This document shows positions 8,184-16,208 of a stretch of 64,000 nt of DNA, one piece after another. Source of the DNA: JBGPLJ01 sp035644395 (lineage in GTDB: Bacteria; Pseudomonadota; Gammaproteobacteria; Steroidobacterales; Steroidobacteraceae); assembly GCA_035644395.1 (NCBI GenBank), contig DASQOR010000077.1, forward strand, positions 1-64,000, read 5' to 3'. Both the position numbers and the translations under genes were made by a program. Within the stretch, counting starts at the first letter, position 1. Each line of letters opens with the position of its first letter. The notes beneath the pieces are model-generated. The model saw only the letters and a program-made list of their open reading frames with translations, was not told the DNA's origin and made no database searches.

Positions 8184-8489
8184 ATGTCGGATCCGCACGC
8201 GCAGGTTGGAGACTGGTATCGCCGTACCAATGGCGATCTGTTCGAGGTCGTCGCCATCGACGACGACGATGAAACCATCGATATCCAGCATTTCGACGGA
8301 ACCATCGAGGAAATCGACTTCGATTCCTGGGAATCGCAATGCCAGGACAAGGCCTTCGAAGCGGCCGAAGCGCCGGAAGACTGGTCGGGTTCCGTCGACA
8401 TGGAACCCGAGAATTCCGGTGAAGAAGAGGACAATAACCAGGATCGCCAGTGGGCGGGCCCCTTGGGGTTTCTCGAGCGCGGCCGCTGA
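8184..8489 (+). CDS. Small acidic protein (DUF6763-like)
   Basis: 101 residues, strongly acidic. The N-terminal half reads VGDWYRRTNGDLFEVVAIDDDDETIDIQ then DGTIEEIDFDSWES, a pattern I recall from a small conserved gammaproteobacterial family (DUF6763). The C-terminal half is low-complexity Glu/Asp/Asn with a hydrophobic end. The ATG at 8184 is preceded by GGAG eight bases upstream; a longer frame from 8001 lacks a ribosome-binding site. No signal peptide, so probably cytosolic. Function unknown. Confidence 0.7.
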   Translation: MSDPHAQVGDWYRRTNGDLFEVVAIDDDDETIDIQHFDGTIEEIDFDSWESQCQDKAFEAAEAPEDWSGSVDMEPENSGEEEDNNQDRQWAGPLGFLERGR

Positions 8490-8502
8490 GCATTCCTGCC
8501 GC

Positions 8503-8877
8503 TCATTCCTGTGATGCCAGCCGCTCGGCGCCCTCGCCCAGCATCACCACTCCCGCCTCGATCAGGATGGGTATCTGCCTGAGTAGTTGACCGGCGCAGG
8601 GTCCGCCGACGCATAAGCCCGTCGCGATCTCGAAGAGTGCCCCGTGCGAGGAGCAAAGAATCAGCGAGCGATCGGGTGTCAGGAAAGCATCGGGATGAAG
8701 ATTGAGGGGATGGCCCTGGTGCGGACAATGATTGACGTACGCGACGATGCTCGAGCCCTTGCGCACGAGGAATCCGCGCAACGGCCACTCGCCTCCCCCG
8801 GCCGAGAACGAACGCGCACCGGGGTCCGCAAGGTCCGCGACCTGGCATAAGACACGGCTGAGGTCGATTTCGGTCAC
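8503..8877 (-). CDS. Rieske [2Fe-2S] domain protein
   Basis: Soluble electron-transfer protein of 124 residues. Both Rieske cluster boxes are present: CPHQGHPL (first Cys and His) and CSSHGALFEIATGLCVGGPC (second Cys and His), with the usual spacing and a GPC-type loop after the second box. There is no membrane anchor, so it resembles cytosolic ferredoxin-like Rieske proteins (NirD/BphA3 type). The GTG start at 8877 overlaps the TGA of the ampG-like gene by GTGA. The large frame continuing upstream to 9927 is a frame shift through ampG and is rejected. The partner enzyme is not evident. Confidence 0.85.
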   Translation of the reverse strand: MTEIDLSRVLCQVADLADPGARSFSAGGGEWPLRGFLVRKGSSIVAYVNHCPHQGHPLNLHPDAFLTPDRSLILCSSHGALFEIATGLCVGGPCAGQLLRQIPILIEAGVVMLGEGAERLASQE

Positions 8878-10130
8878 GACGCAGTCGGGCGATCGACACT
8901 CATGATGCGGTTGCGCAAGAGCGGCAGTGCGAAGAGGCCGGGCAGCGCGACGATGACGCAGGTCGTGTATAGCGTCATCCACCCGCCGAGATCCGCTACG
9001 ATATAGCCCGCAATCGGGCCGCCAAGAACAATGCGCGGAAATGCAGAGATCGACGACAACAGCGCGTATTGAAACGCGCTGAATTGGACGTTGCACATCG
9101 CCATCAGCAGCGCCGTGAATGCGGCGGTACCCATTCCGTCCCCGAGATTCTGGACGATGACCGTCAGGTACATTGCGGGCAGCGTCTTGTCGACCATCAA
9201 CAGGAGCAGATAGGGCAGCGCGGTGACTATCTGCCCGATGGCCAGCACGACCAGCGATCGGTAGAGCCCCCATTTCGCCACGCAAACGCCGCCCGCAATG
9301 ACGCCGGCCATGGTCGCGATCTGACCGAGAAATTTGGAGGCGTAGCCGATCTCTGAAAGGCGGTAGCCGAGTTCCTGAAGATATGCTGTCGAGAGCGCAA
9401 GGGTCAGCGCCTCGCCAAGCTTGTAAAGGAGCAGCACCGCGAGCAGCGGCAAAAATGGCCAGCGGGACAGGATTTCGCGCAGCGGCTCGATCACGGCTCG
9501 CCACAGCGAAATGGGGCTGCGCCCGCTCTGGGGTTCTGGCGAAACAATCGTGAAGCAGACCGTTGCCAGCATCACGCAAGCCATTGTGCGAAAAGTCGCG
9601 GGCCAGCCGATTTTCTCGGCCAATACAAAGGTAACAGCGCCGGAGACGAGCAGTGCCGCGCGATATCCGATCTGGGTAACTGACGCCGCGGGACCGCGTT
9701 CCTCGGGCCTCACAATGTCGGCGCGATACGCGTCGATGACAATATCCTGTGAAGCGCCCACGAACGCGAGCGTCAAAGCAACTGCAGCTACGGCCGAAAC
9801 CGACAGAACGGGATTCAAAGTCGACATGGAGAAAAGGAGCGCCGCCGCGAACAGCTGCGCCGGCAGTATCCATCCGCGTCGACGCCCGAGAAATGGCGGC
9901 GTGTAGCGATCGAGGAACGGGGCCCATAGAAACTTCAGCAGGTAGGGCAATTGCAGAAGCGAGGCCATGCCGATGAGCTTGATGTTGAGGCCGTAGGTCT
10001 TTAACCAGGCCTGCAACGTGCCTGCTACGAACGCAATCGGGAAACCAGAAGAAAATCCCAGCAGGAGCACGCCGAGCATGCGCCGATTTGCGATGAGCGC
10101 TACTAGGCGCGGCCGGGCTTGGTCCGTCAC
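8874..10130 (-). CDS. ampG: AmpG-like muropeptide / MFS transporter
   Basis: Inner-membrane transporter of 418 residues with about 12-14 hydrophobic segments. The opening (MLGVLLLGFSSGFPIAFV, TLQAWLKTYGLNIKLIG, LKFLWAPFLDRYTPPFLGRR) and the ASQDIVIDAYR block are diagnostic of AmpG. AmpG imports GlcNAc-anhydroMurNAc peptides for cell-wall recycling and beta-lactamase signalling. The start is GTG at 10130 with a weak GGA-type ribosome site. It is slightly shorter than E. coli AmpG (491), as in many non-enteric homologues. It overlaps the Rieske gene by four bases. Confidence 0.88.
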   Translation of the reverse strand: MTDQARPRLVALIANRRMLGVLLLGFSSGFPIAFVAGTLQAWLKTYGLNIKLIGMASLLQLPYLLKFLWAPFLDRYTPPFLGRRRGWILPAQLFAAALLFSMSTLNPVLSVSAVAAVALTLAFVGASQDIVIDAYRADIVRPEERGPAASVTQIGYRAALLVSGAVTFVLAEKIGWPATFRTMACVMLATVCFTIVSPEPQSGRSPISLWRAVIEPLREILSRWPFLPLLAVLLLYKLGEALTLALSTAYLQELGYRLSEIGYASKFLGQIATMAGVIAGGVCVAKWGLYRSLVVLAIGQIVTALPYLLLLMVDKTLPAMYLTVIVQNLGDGMGTAAFTALLMAMCNVQFSAFQYALLSSISAFPRIVLGGPIAGYIVADLGGWMTLYTTCVIVALPGLFALPLLRNRIMSVDRPTAS

Positions 10131-10157
10131 CCGATAATTTCCATCATGGATTGCCCG

Positions 10158-10928
10158 TCATGGATAACGATAGTCGATCGTGAGGGGGGCGTGATCTGAG
10201 AACCGCTTGCTCTTGTATATCGAGCATTTCCGCGCACGACCGCGCAAGGATTCGGACACGATCTGGTAGTCGATGCGCCAACCGACGTTTTTTGCCCAGG
10301 CAGCGCCGCGATTGGACCACCACGTGTACTGGTCTGGCTTCTGATTGACTTCCCGAAAGGCGTCGACATAGCCCACGGGCCCGACGAGCTCATCGAACCA
10401 TGCGCGCTCTTCCGGCAGGAACCCCGAGTTCTTCTGATTAGACTTCCAGTTGCGCAGGTCGATCGGCCGGTGAGCAATGTTCCAGTCACCGCAGAGCACG
10501 TGGTCGCGCCGGGAAGCGCGAAGCGATGCGAGATGCGGCTGGAATGCTGCGAGAAAGCGGAATTTCGACGCCTGTCGTTCCGGCCCGGCCGACCCCGAGG
10601 GCAGGTAGAGCGAAATCACGGATAGCGTGCCAAAGCGCGCCTCGAGGTAGCGTCCTTCATCGTCGAATTCCGGTACCCCAAACCCGCGAGTGACCTTGTC
10701 TGGTTCGCGCCGGGAGAAAAGCGCCACTCCGCTGTATCCCTTCCGCTGCGCGTCGTAATAATGAACATGGTAACCCTTGGGGCGGAAACAGGGATCCACG
10801 AGCTGCGCCACCTGGGCCTTGGTCTCCTGCAGGCAGACGATGTCAGCGCTCTGGCGCGCCAGCCATGCGAACAGCCCTTTGCTCGCGGCCGAGCGGATGC
10901 CGTTGACATTGAGCGTGATGATGCGCAT
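10158..10928 (-). CDS. xthA: Exodeoxyribonuclease III
   Basis: AP endonuclease / 3'-5' exonuclease of base-excision repair, 256 residues. EEP-fold motifs in order: ITLNVNGIRSA (Asn), VCLQETKAQ (catalytic Glu, metal), DWNIAHRPIDL (Asp, Asn), WRIDYQIVSESL and FSDHAPLTIDY (catalytic Asp-His). The ATG at 10928 starts directly at MRIITLNVNG; longer frames are spurious. It is divergent from pyrE with a 55-base gap, so the two genes share a promoter region. Confidence 0.95.
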   Translation of the reverse strand: MRIITLNVNGIRSAASKGLFAWLARQSADIVCLQETKAQVAQLVDPCFRPKGYHVHYYDAQRKGYSGVALFSRREPDKVTRGFGVPEFDDEGRYLEARFGTLSVISLYLPSGSAGPERQASKFRFLAAFQPHLASLRASRRDHVLCGDWNIAHRPIDLRNWKSNQKNSGFLPEERAWFDELVGPVGYVDAFREVNQKPDQYTWWSNRGAAWAKNVGWRIDYQIVSESLRGRARKCSIYKSKRFSDHAPLTIDYRYP

Positions 10929-10983
10929 GCGGAACTGCCGGGGCGACTCTCTTATACTGTGCGCGAGTATCACAACGACACAC

Positions 10984-11640
10984 ATGAGCTACAAGTCCGA
11001 TTTCATCACGCTCTGCATCGAGCTGAACGTCCTGCGGTTCGACCCGGTACGGCGCTTTCAACTGAAATCCGGTCGCCTGAGTCCGTATTTCTTCAATGCG
11101 GGCCTCTTCAATACGGGCCGTGCTATCGAACAACTCGGCCATGCCTACGCCGCGGCGATAACGGCGGCGACGGTTCCCTTCGACATGTTGTTTGGACCCG
11201 CCTACAAAGGCATACCGCTCGTCACCGCAACCGCCGTGGCATTGTCGAGCGCGCACGCGAGGAATCTGCCATTCGCCTTCAATCGCAAAGAGGCGAAAGA
11301 TCACGGCGAGGGCGGCAACATGATTGGCAGCCCGCTGGCCGGCCGAGTGCTGATCATCGATGACGTCATTACGGCTGGCACTGCCATCCGCGAATCGGTG
11401 GAGCTTATCCGGGGCGCTGGCGCGCAACTAGCCGCCGTCGTGCTGGCCCTGGATCGTCAGGAACGCGGTCAGAATGAATCGAATCGGCGCTCCGCTGTGC
11501 AGGAGGTCGAGGCTGAGTTTCGCGCGCCGTGCATCAGCATCGTTACGCTCGACGACTTGATTGAGCACCTGGACCAGGCCGGGCGAGCAGCCGACCTTGC
11601 CGCGATGCGAGAGTATCGTGATCGCTACGGAATTCATTGA
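10984..11640 (+). CDS. pyrE: Orotate phosphoribosyltransferase
   Basis: Fifth step of pyrimidine synthesis: orotate plus PRPP to OMP. 218 residues, normal length. Family features are FQLKSGRLSPYFFNAGLFNTG at the N-terminus, GPAYKGIPLVTATAVAL, the flexible catalytic loop FNRKEAKDHGEGG, and the PRPP-binding motif VLIIDDVITAGTAIRES near residues 121-137. The ATG at 10984 is chosen because upstream residues of the long frame are antisense to xthA. Its position next to xthA and upstream of dut-coaBC matches the ancestral gammaproteobacterial order. Confidence 0.96.
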   Translation: MSYKSDFITLCIELNVLRFDPVRRFQLKSGRLSPYFFNAGLFNTGRAIEQLGHAYAAAITAATVPFDMLFGPAYKGIPLVTATAVALSSAHARNLPFAFNRKEAKDHGEGGNMIGSPLAGRVLIIDDVITAGTAIRESVELIRGAGAQLAAVVLALDRQERGQNESNRRSAVQEVEAEFRAPCISIVTLDDLIEHLDQAGRAADLAAMREYRDRYGIH

Positions 11641-11805
11641 TGAGAATCGCCGTCAGGGATGGCGGAGTGCGCTACGTCACACTTGCCCCGGCCAGCATAT
11701 GCAAAATCTGGCGGGTGATGCAGAATAACGCGCGGTACCGGATGCCCTCCGATGCTGAATAACTGCCGGAAAGTCCCGCGACGTCAAGGCCGGAATTACG
11801 CCGTC

Positions 11806-12480
11806 ATGTCTTATCGCGCGTCACTGATGCTGCTGCTGGCCGCCGTGCTTGCAGTCACCGCTATTGCCAGGAGCGCGGACGCAAGCACCAAACCCGGCAG
11901 TTCCGGATCACAGACCGAAAAACTCTATCGCTGGGTCGACGACAAGGGCGTGGTCCACTACGGCGACTCCATTCCCCCGGAGTATTCCAAGCAACAGCGT
12001 GATGTCTTGAACAAGCAGGGCGTGCAGATCGGCACCATGGAAGCGGAGAAGACGCCCGCGCAGGTTGCAGAGGACCTTCGCAAGCGCGAAGCATTGCGGC
12101 AAAGCCTGGCGCGCGATGAGATCCTGCTTCGAACGTACATTTCCGCGGAGCAGATCGAGCAGCTTCGCGATCAGCGGCTCGATCTGATCGAAGGGCAAAT
12201 CAAGGTTACGGCGCAATATCTGCGCAGCCGGCGCACGCGCCTTGGCGAACTACACACGCAGAGCTCGATATTCCGGCCATACAGCACGTCTGCCAATGCG
12301 CGCCAGATGCCGGATCAGCTCGCCGAGGAACTGGTCCGGACGCTGAATGACATCAAGGTCCAGGAAGAGAGTCTCGTGACCAAGCGGGCCGAGCAACAGG
12401 CCTTGCGCGAGCAGTTTCACAGCGACATCGAGCGATTCAAGGAATTGAAGGCCGCACAGGCCGTCACCCGCACCCAGTAG
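11806..12480 (+). CDS. Secreted DUF4124 domain protein
   Basis: 224 residues. A signal peptide (LMLLLAAVLAVTAIARSADA) precedes a DUF4124 domain, recognisable as LYRWVDDKGVVHYGDSIPPE. This short beta module is common at the N-terminus of gammaproteobacterial periplasmic proteins. The remainder (residues ~75-220) is strongly helical and charged (Arg/Glu/Gln/Leu) and likely a coiled coil. The start is either the ATG at 11806 or an in-frame ATG at 11752; the later one gives a normal signal peptide. Function unknown, probably envelope-associated. It converges with dut (stops four bases apart). Confidence 0.8.
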   Translation: MSYRASLMLLLAAVLAVTAIARSADASTKPGSSGSQTEKLYRWVDDKGVVHYGDSIPPEYSKQQRDVLNKQGVQIGTMEAEKTPAQVAEDLRKREALRQSLARDEILLRTYISAEQIEQLRDQRLDLIEGQIKVTAQYLRSRRTRLGELHTQSSIFRPYSTSANARQMPDQLAEELVRTLNDIKVQEESLVTKRAEQQALREQFHSDIERFKELKAAQAVTRTQ

Positions 12481-12483
12481 GGC

Positions 12484-12954
12484 CTACTTGCGGCCCGAGC
12501 TGCCGAATCCGCCGGCGCCCCGGTCGGACGCGGCAAAATCCTCCACCACTTCGAACGCCACCTGCGCGACCTTGATCAGCACCATCTGCGCTATGCGCTC
12601 GCCGGGTTGAACGATGAATGGAACCGAACCTCGATTCCAGCAGGAAACCATCACCTGCCCCTGGTAATCGGAGTCGATGAGCCCGACAAGATTGCCCAGT
12701 ACGATGCCATGTTTGTGACCCAGACCGGATCGTGGCAAGAGAATCGCTGCGTACGCGGGATCGTCGATATGGATCGCGATGCCGGTCGGAATCAGCGTGC
12801 TGGCCCCCGGCTCCAGAATCACGGGTGCGTCGAGGCACGCGCGCAGGTCAACTCCCGCCGAGCCGGTGGTCGCGTGTGCAGGCAACGGAAATTCTGCGCC
12901 TACTCTTGGGTCAAGGACCTTGACCTTGAGGGGACGCAGGACGTCTGAACTCAT
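12484..12954 (-). CDS. dut: dUTP diphosphatase
   Basis: Hydrolyses dUTP to dUMP and PPi, keeping uracil out of DNA and feeding dTMP synthesis. 156 residues, trimeric dUTPase family. All five motifs are visible: AGVDLRACL (1), PRSGLGHKHGIVLGN (2), VGLIDSDYQGQ (3), ERIAQMVLI (4) and the Gly-rich C-terminal arm DRGAGGFGSSG (5). It lies just downstream of coaBC (four-base gap), the conserved gammaproteobacterial pair. Confidence 0.97.
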   Translation of the reverse strand: MSSDVLRPLKVKVLDPRVGAEFPLPAHATTGSAGVDLRACLDAPVILEPGASTLIPTGIAIHIDDPAYAAILLPRSGLGHKHGIVLGNLVGLIDSDYQGQVMVSCWNRGSVPFIVQPGERIAQMVLIKVAQVAFEVVEDFAASDRGAGGFGSSGRK

Positions 12955-12958
12955 GGAA

Positions 12959-14167
12959 TTAGGGTTTCTTCTTCTGGTGGTAGCGATCTGCTATCAGCGC
13001 AACGAGTTCGCGGGCCAGATCTTCCTTGCCTTTTGGGCCAAGCCGTCGGGAGCCGTTGCGCCAGAGAACCATTAGCGCATTGTCGTCACAATCGAAAGCG
13101 AGCCCGTCTCCCACGCGATTCGCGGCGATCATGTCGAGGCGCTTGCGCTCAAGCTTGGCGAGTGCGTGCTCTTCGATCTTTTCGGTTTCCGCGGCAAAGC
13201 CGACCGCGAACGGGGGCTTGGGCAATGCCGTAACCGATGCGAGCACATCAGGCGCGCGCGTCAGTTCGAGTTCAAGGTTGTCCTGGACCTTCTTGATCTT
13301 TTGTCGAGCTATTGCTGCCGGCCGGTAGTCCGCGACCGCGGCCGCCGCAATGATGATATGCGTGCCGTCGATCGCGGAATGTACCGCGGCATGCATGTCG
13401 TCGGCACTTTCGACATCGATGCGCTTGACCCCGAATGGCGTAGCCAGCGCCACGGGCCCGCTGACCAATGTCACCTCGGCCCCTGCTTCCCGCGCGGCCG
13501 CCGCTACGGCAAATCCCATCTTTCCCGAACTGCGATTGCTGATGAACCGCACGGGATCGATTCGCTCGCGTGTCGGGCCGGCCGTGACCATGACCCTCAA
13601 GCCCGCCAACACACCGTCATTGCCGAATGTTGCGTCGAGCGCATCCGCGATTTCACGTGGCTCAAGCATTCGTCCCGGGCCGGTCTCGCCGCACGCCTGA
13701 TCGCCGGTCGCGGGACCGAGTACCCGAATTCCACGTTCGCGGAGTACTGAAACATTCGCCTGTGTCGCGGGATTTGCCCACATAAGGCGATTCATGGCGG
13801 GCGCCACCACAATGGGGGCAGCCGTCGCGAGGCACAGCGTTGCGAGCAGATCGTCTGCCATGCCGCGCGCGAGGCGCGCAATGAAGTTCGCGCTTGCGGG
13901 CGCGATGACAACGTGCGAAGCCCATCGGGCCAGTTCAATGTGGCCCATTGCCGCCTCGGCGGCCGGATCCCAGAGTTCTGTCCGCACCGGCCTAGACGAG
14001 ACCGCCTGGAAAGTCGTCGGCGAAACGAAATGTTGCGCGGACTCGGTCATGACCACCTGAACGTCAGCACCACGCTCAATGAGTCGCCTCACCAGATCCG
14101 GGCTCTTGTACGCGGCAATACCGCCTGTTACGCCCAGGATGATTCGTCTAGAGGCAGGTTCACTCAT
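12959..14167 (-). CDS. coaBC: Bifunctional phosphopantothenoylcysteine decarboxylase / phosphopantothenate-cysteine ligase
   Basis: Two steps of coenzyme A synthesis in one 402-residue protein. The N-terminal CoaC flavoprotein domain (~1-190) has GVTGGIAAYKSPDLVRRL, the active-site His region MGHIELARWASHVVIAPASA, and the reducing Cys in GDQACGETGPGRM. The C-terminal CoaB domain has TAGPTRERIDPVRFISNRSS and a Lys-rich KIKK loop. The ATG at 14167 (MSEPAS) is preferred to a codon ten residues earlier because it gives the family N-terminus. It is followed by dut. CoaD lies 8 kb away in the same window. Confidence 0.96.
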   Translation of the reverse strand: MSEPASRRIILGVTGGIAAYKSPDLVRRLIERGADVQVVMTESAQHFVSPTTFQAVSSRPVRTELWDPAAEAAMGHIELARWASHVVIAPASANFIARLARGMADDLLATLCLATAAPIVVAPAMNRLMWANPATQANVSVLRERGIRVLGPATGDQACGETGPGRMLEPREIADALDATFGNDGVLAGLRVMVTAGPTRERIDPVRFISNRSSGKMGFAVAAAAREAGAEVTLVSGPVALATPFGVKRIDVESADDMHAAVHSAIDGTHIIIAAAAVADYRPAAIARQKIKKVQDNLELELTRAPDVLASVTALPKPPFAVGFAAETEKIEEHALAKLERKRLDMIAANRVGDGLAFDCDDNALMVLWRNGSRRLGPKGKEDLARELVALIADRYHQKKKP

Positions 14168-14252
14168 GGGCCGGATTATAGCTTCAATGCGGCCCACAAC
14201 CGCATCTGCCCCGTTGCTAACTCATTGATAGATAACACTTGACTGAGCCGGC

Positions 14253-14289
14253 GAACCTGAACGGGAGCTAAACGGCGGCGTTCAGGTTC
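14253..14289. repeat. 11-bp inverted repeat upstream of RcnB-like gene
   Basis: Arms GAACCTGAACG (14253-14263) and CGTTCAGGTTC (14279-14289) separated by 15 bases. Each arm is itself a tandem of a GTTCA half-site with a six-base period. This is the layout expected for a dimeric OmpR-type response regulator operator. It lies about 70 bases before the RcnB-like ATG, in the gap divergent from coaBC. Confidence 0.5.
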
Positions 14290-14357
14290 ACGTCAGCCAT
14301 CATTCGCGATAGTGCGCGCGCATTCGGATCAACCAGATCCCATGAAGGAGACCTGAA

Positions 14358-14804
14358 ATGAAACGCACTATTAGCGCCATCCTTGTGATTACGCTTTTTG
14401 CGGGTACTGCGGCCCTGGCGGGTACGTCACCACAATGGACCCGACCGAGCACGCACGGCAGCGAACGTAACGCGCATGATCGCGGCGAGCGGCGTGACTT
14501 CCGGGATCCCCGCCCTGATCAGCGCCATGAGCGCGGCTGGAGCGATCACCGCCGCTATGCGTACGAACGTTATCGCGCCGGTCGCTATCACCCGCCGCGC
14601 GGCTACGTCGTGCATCGCTGGTATCGCGGTGATCGGCTACCGCGCGCGTACTATGGCCGCCCGTACGTTGTGTATGGCTACCGGTCGTATCAATTGTACG
14701 ATCCCCCGCGCGGCTACTATTGGGTGCGCGTCAATAACGACGTATTGCTCACCGCCATCGCAACAGGCCTCGTCCTCGATGCTGTGTACAACATCTACTA
14801 CTGA
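14358..14804 (+). CDS. RcnB/CigR-family periplasmic protein
   Basis: 148 residues. Signal peptide at 1-21 (ISAILVITLFAGTAALAG), then an Arg/His/Asp/Tyr-rich, highly charged middle. The C-terminal RcnB domain is recognisable from PRAYYGRPYVVYGYRSY and LYDPPRGYYWVRVNNDVLLTAI, ending in a hydrophobic segment (ATGLVLDAVYNIYY). RcnB in E. coli helps control nickel/cobalt efflux, and CigR-type proteins are anti-virulence regulators, so a specific role is not assigned. A strong ribosome site (GAAGGAG) lies seven bases before the ATG. The promoter region carries an 11-bp inverted repeat, and a GC-rich hairpin follows the stop. Confidence 0.85.
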   Translation: MKRTISAILVITLFAGTAALAGTSPQWTRPSTHGSERNAHDRGERRDFRDPRPDQRHERGWSDHRRYAYERYRAGRYHPPRGYVVHRWYRGDRLPRAYYGRPYVVYGYRSYQLYDPPRGYYWVRVNNDVLLTAIATGLVLDAVYNIYY

Positions 14805-14812
14805 CGAGCCAA

Positions 14813-14839
14813 GGCGCCCCGGCATCGTGCCGGGGCGCC
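14813..14839 (+). terminator. Terminator-like hairpin after RcnB-like gene
   Basis: Perfect 12-bp stem, GGCGCCCCGGCA and its complement, around a three-base loop, eight bases after the stop codon. The following bases are CTTCTCC rather than a T-run, so termination may be incomplete or Rho-assisted. Confidence 0.55.
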
Positions 14840-14960
14840 ACTTCTCCACCGCCGAAGGACCCGCGACTCCGCCTTGAGTCCGGCGGGCCCCAGTGGATTC
14901 CTCGTCAAACGCGACACCTGCCGCCGAGGCAAAATCCGCCTTGTCGCACAAAATAGCCGG

Positions 14961-15635
14961 ATGGCGACACTTCGGACGTTTCGGGAAGATCAACCGGCTG
15001 AAAAGCTGTTCCGATGCGGTCCCGGCGCATTGAGTGAAGCGGAATTGCTAAGCGCCATCATGCGCAGAGGGATAAAGGGTCGTAGTGCGATTCAGTTTGC
15101 GCACGATGTGCTGCATGAATTTGGTGGTCTGCGCGGACTCTTGTCGGCAGAACAGCAACGGTTTCTCAAAGTGTTTGGCCTTACGCGTGCGAAATACGCC
15201 CAGCTCCAGGCGGCGCTCGAACTCGCGCGACGGCATTATCAGCAACAGCTCGAATCGGGACCGTGCCTGACGAGTCCGCGCGCAACGCGGGATTTCCTGG
15301 TGGCACGATTGCGCGACAGGCCGTACGAAGTCTTCTGCTGCCTGTACCTGGACAATCGGCATCGATTGACAGCGTTCGAAGAGCTGTTTCGCGGGACAAT
15401 TGACGGCGCAAGCGTGCACCCGCGGGAAGTCGTGCGAGAGGCGCTTGGTCATCGCGCTGCTGCCGTCATCCTTGCGCACAACCACCCGTCAGGCGTCGCA
15501 GAGCCGAGCCAGGCTGATGAGCTGATAACGCAGCGCTTGCGAGATGCGCTGGCGCTGGTCGACATCCGGCTCCTGGATCACTTGATCGTAGGCGACGGAG
15601 TTTGCACTTCGCTTGCCGAACGCGGGCTGATCTGA
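14961..15635 (+). CDS. radC: RadC/YsnA family JAMM-domain protein
   Basis: 224 residues from the ATG at 14961. The N-terminal helix-hairpin-helix region (RCGPGALSEAELLSAIMRRG) is followed by a JAB1/MPN-type metalloprotease-like domain with ELFRGTIDGASVHPREVV and the metal-binding HNHPSG motif (residues ~174-179), then the downstream Asp. The old link to DNA repair is disputed for the family, and its biochemical role is unsettled. Its place before rpmB-rpmG is the conserved gammaproteobacterial arrangement. An upstream in-frame start at 14874 adds non-family residues that overlap the hairpin-flanked intergenic DNA. Confidence 0.9.
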   Translation: MATLRTFREDQPAEKLFRCGPGALSEAELLSAIMRRGIKGRSAIQFAHDVLHEFGGLRGLLSAEQQRFLKVFGLTRAKYAQLQAALELARRHYQQQLESGPCLTSPRATRDFLVARLRDRPYEVFCCLYLDNRHRLTAFEELFRGTIDGASVHPREVVREALGHRAAAVILAHNHPSGVAEPSQADELITQRLRDALALVDIRLLDHLIVGDGVCTSLAERGLI

Positions 15636-15673
15636 CAGCCGGGGTAATCTGCCCACCGAACCTCGGCTAGTGC

Positions 15674-15702
15674 TTGCCGACCTTCCGGGTTGCTGGTTAA
15701 AT
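15674..15702 (+). promoter_or_regulatory. Candidate promoter of rpmBG
   Basis: -35 TTGCCG (15674-15679), 17-base spacer, -10 TTAAAT (15697-15702), about 60 bases before the rpmB ATG. The leader contains a GGCCAA/TTGGCC inverted repeat, as is common in ribosomal protein leaders. Both hexamers match the sigma-70 consensus at four of six positions. Confidence 0.4.
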
Positions 15703-15768
15703 ACGCCGCTCGATTTTCATCGGCCAACCGTAACCTTTTGATTGGCCAGTTATTTTGAGGTCACAGCG

Positions 15769-16005
15769 ATGTCCAGGGTCTGTCAGATTACGGGTAAGCG
15801 GCCTATCACAGGCAATACCGTGTCGCACGCGAACAATCGCAAGCGTCGTCGCTTTCTTCCCAACTTGCACACCCAGCGGTTCTGGCTGGAAACGGAAAAG
15901 CGGTTCGTGAGCCTGCGCGTTTCGACGCGCGGTCTGCGCACCATCGAGAAAAATGGGATTGAAGCTGTGATCGCGAAGTTGCGCGCTCAGGGACAGAAGA
16001 TTTAG
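15769..16005 (+). CDS. rpmB: Large ribosomal subunit protein bL28
   Basis: 78 residues, exact family length. The sequence begins MSRVCQITGKRP, then SHANNRKRRRFLPNLH and a C-terminal VSTRGLRTIEKNGIEAV. It is a structural protein of the 50S subunit. The ATG at 15769 is used; an in-frame upstream ATG at 15742 adds nine non-family residues. It forms a two-gene operon with rpmG, 27 bases downstream. Confidence 0.97.
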   Translation: MSRVCQITGKRPITGNTVSHANNRKRRRFLPNLHTQRFWLETEKRFVSLRVSTRGLRTIEKNGIEAVIAKLRAQGQKI

Positions 16006-16032
16006 CGACCCCGTATTACTCGAGGCAAAACG

Positions 16033-16188
16033 ATGCGCGACAAGATCAAACTGGTTTCATCGGCGGGCACCGGTCATTTTTACGTGACGACCAAGAACAA
16101 GCGCCTGCATCCCGACAAGCTGGAAACCAAGAAATTCGACCCCGTAGTACGCAAGCACGTTGCGTACAAAGAGTCGAAGATCAAGTAG
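16033..16188 (+). CDS. rpmG: Large ribosomal subunit protein bL33
   Basis: 51 residues (begins MRDKIKLVSSAGTGHFYVTT, then NKRLHPDKLETKKFDPVVRK), exact family length for bL33. It lacks the Cys pairs of the zinc-binding form, so it is the zinc-free paralogue type usual in gammaproteobacteria. It is encoded right after rpmB. The start is the ATG at 16033, preceded by a weak AGG. Confidence 0.97.
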   Translation: MRDKIKLVSSAGTGHFYVTTKNKRLHPDKLETKKFDPVVRKHVAYKESKIK

Positions 16189-16208
16189 TCGACGGCGACT
16201 GTTGCTCG

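Noticed and set aside
8503..9927. One 474-residue frame joining the Rieske domain to upstream sequence
   Set aside because: Only the last 124 codons encode the Rieske protein; the rest is an out-of-frame, Arg-rich reading of ampG. The GTGA overlap gives the correct start.
11640..11762. 40-residue frame starting in the pyrE stop codon (TGATG)
   Set aside because: No ribosome site beyond coupling, no recognisable features, and it overlaps the possible early start of the DUF4124 gene. Too little to call.
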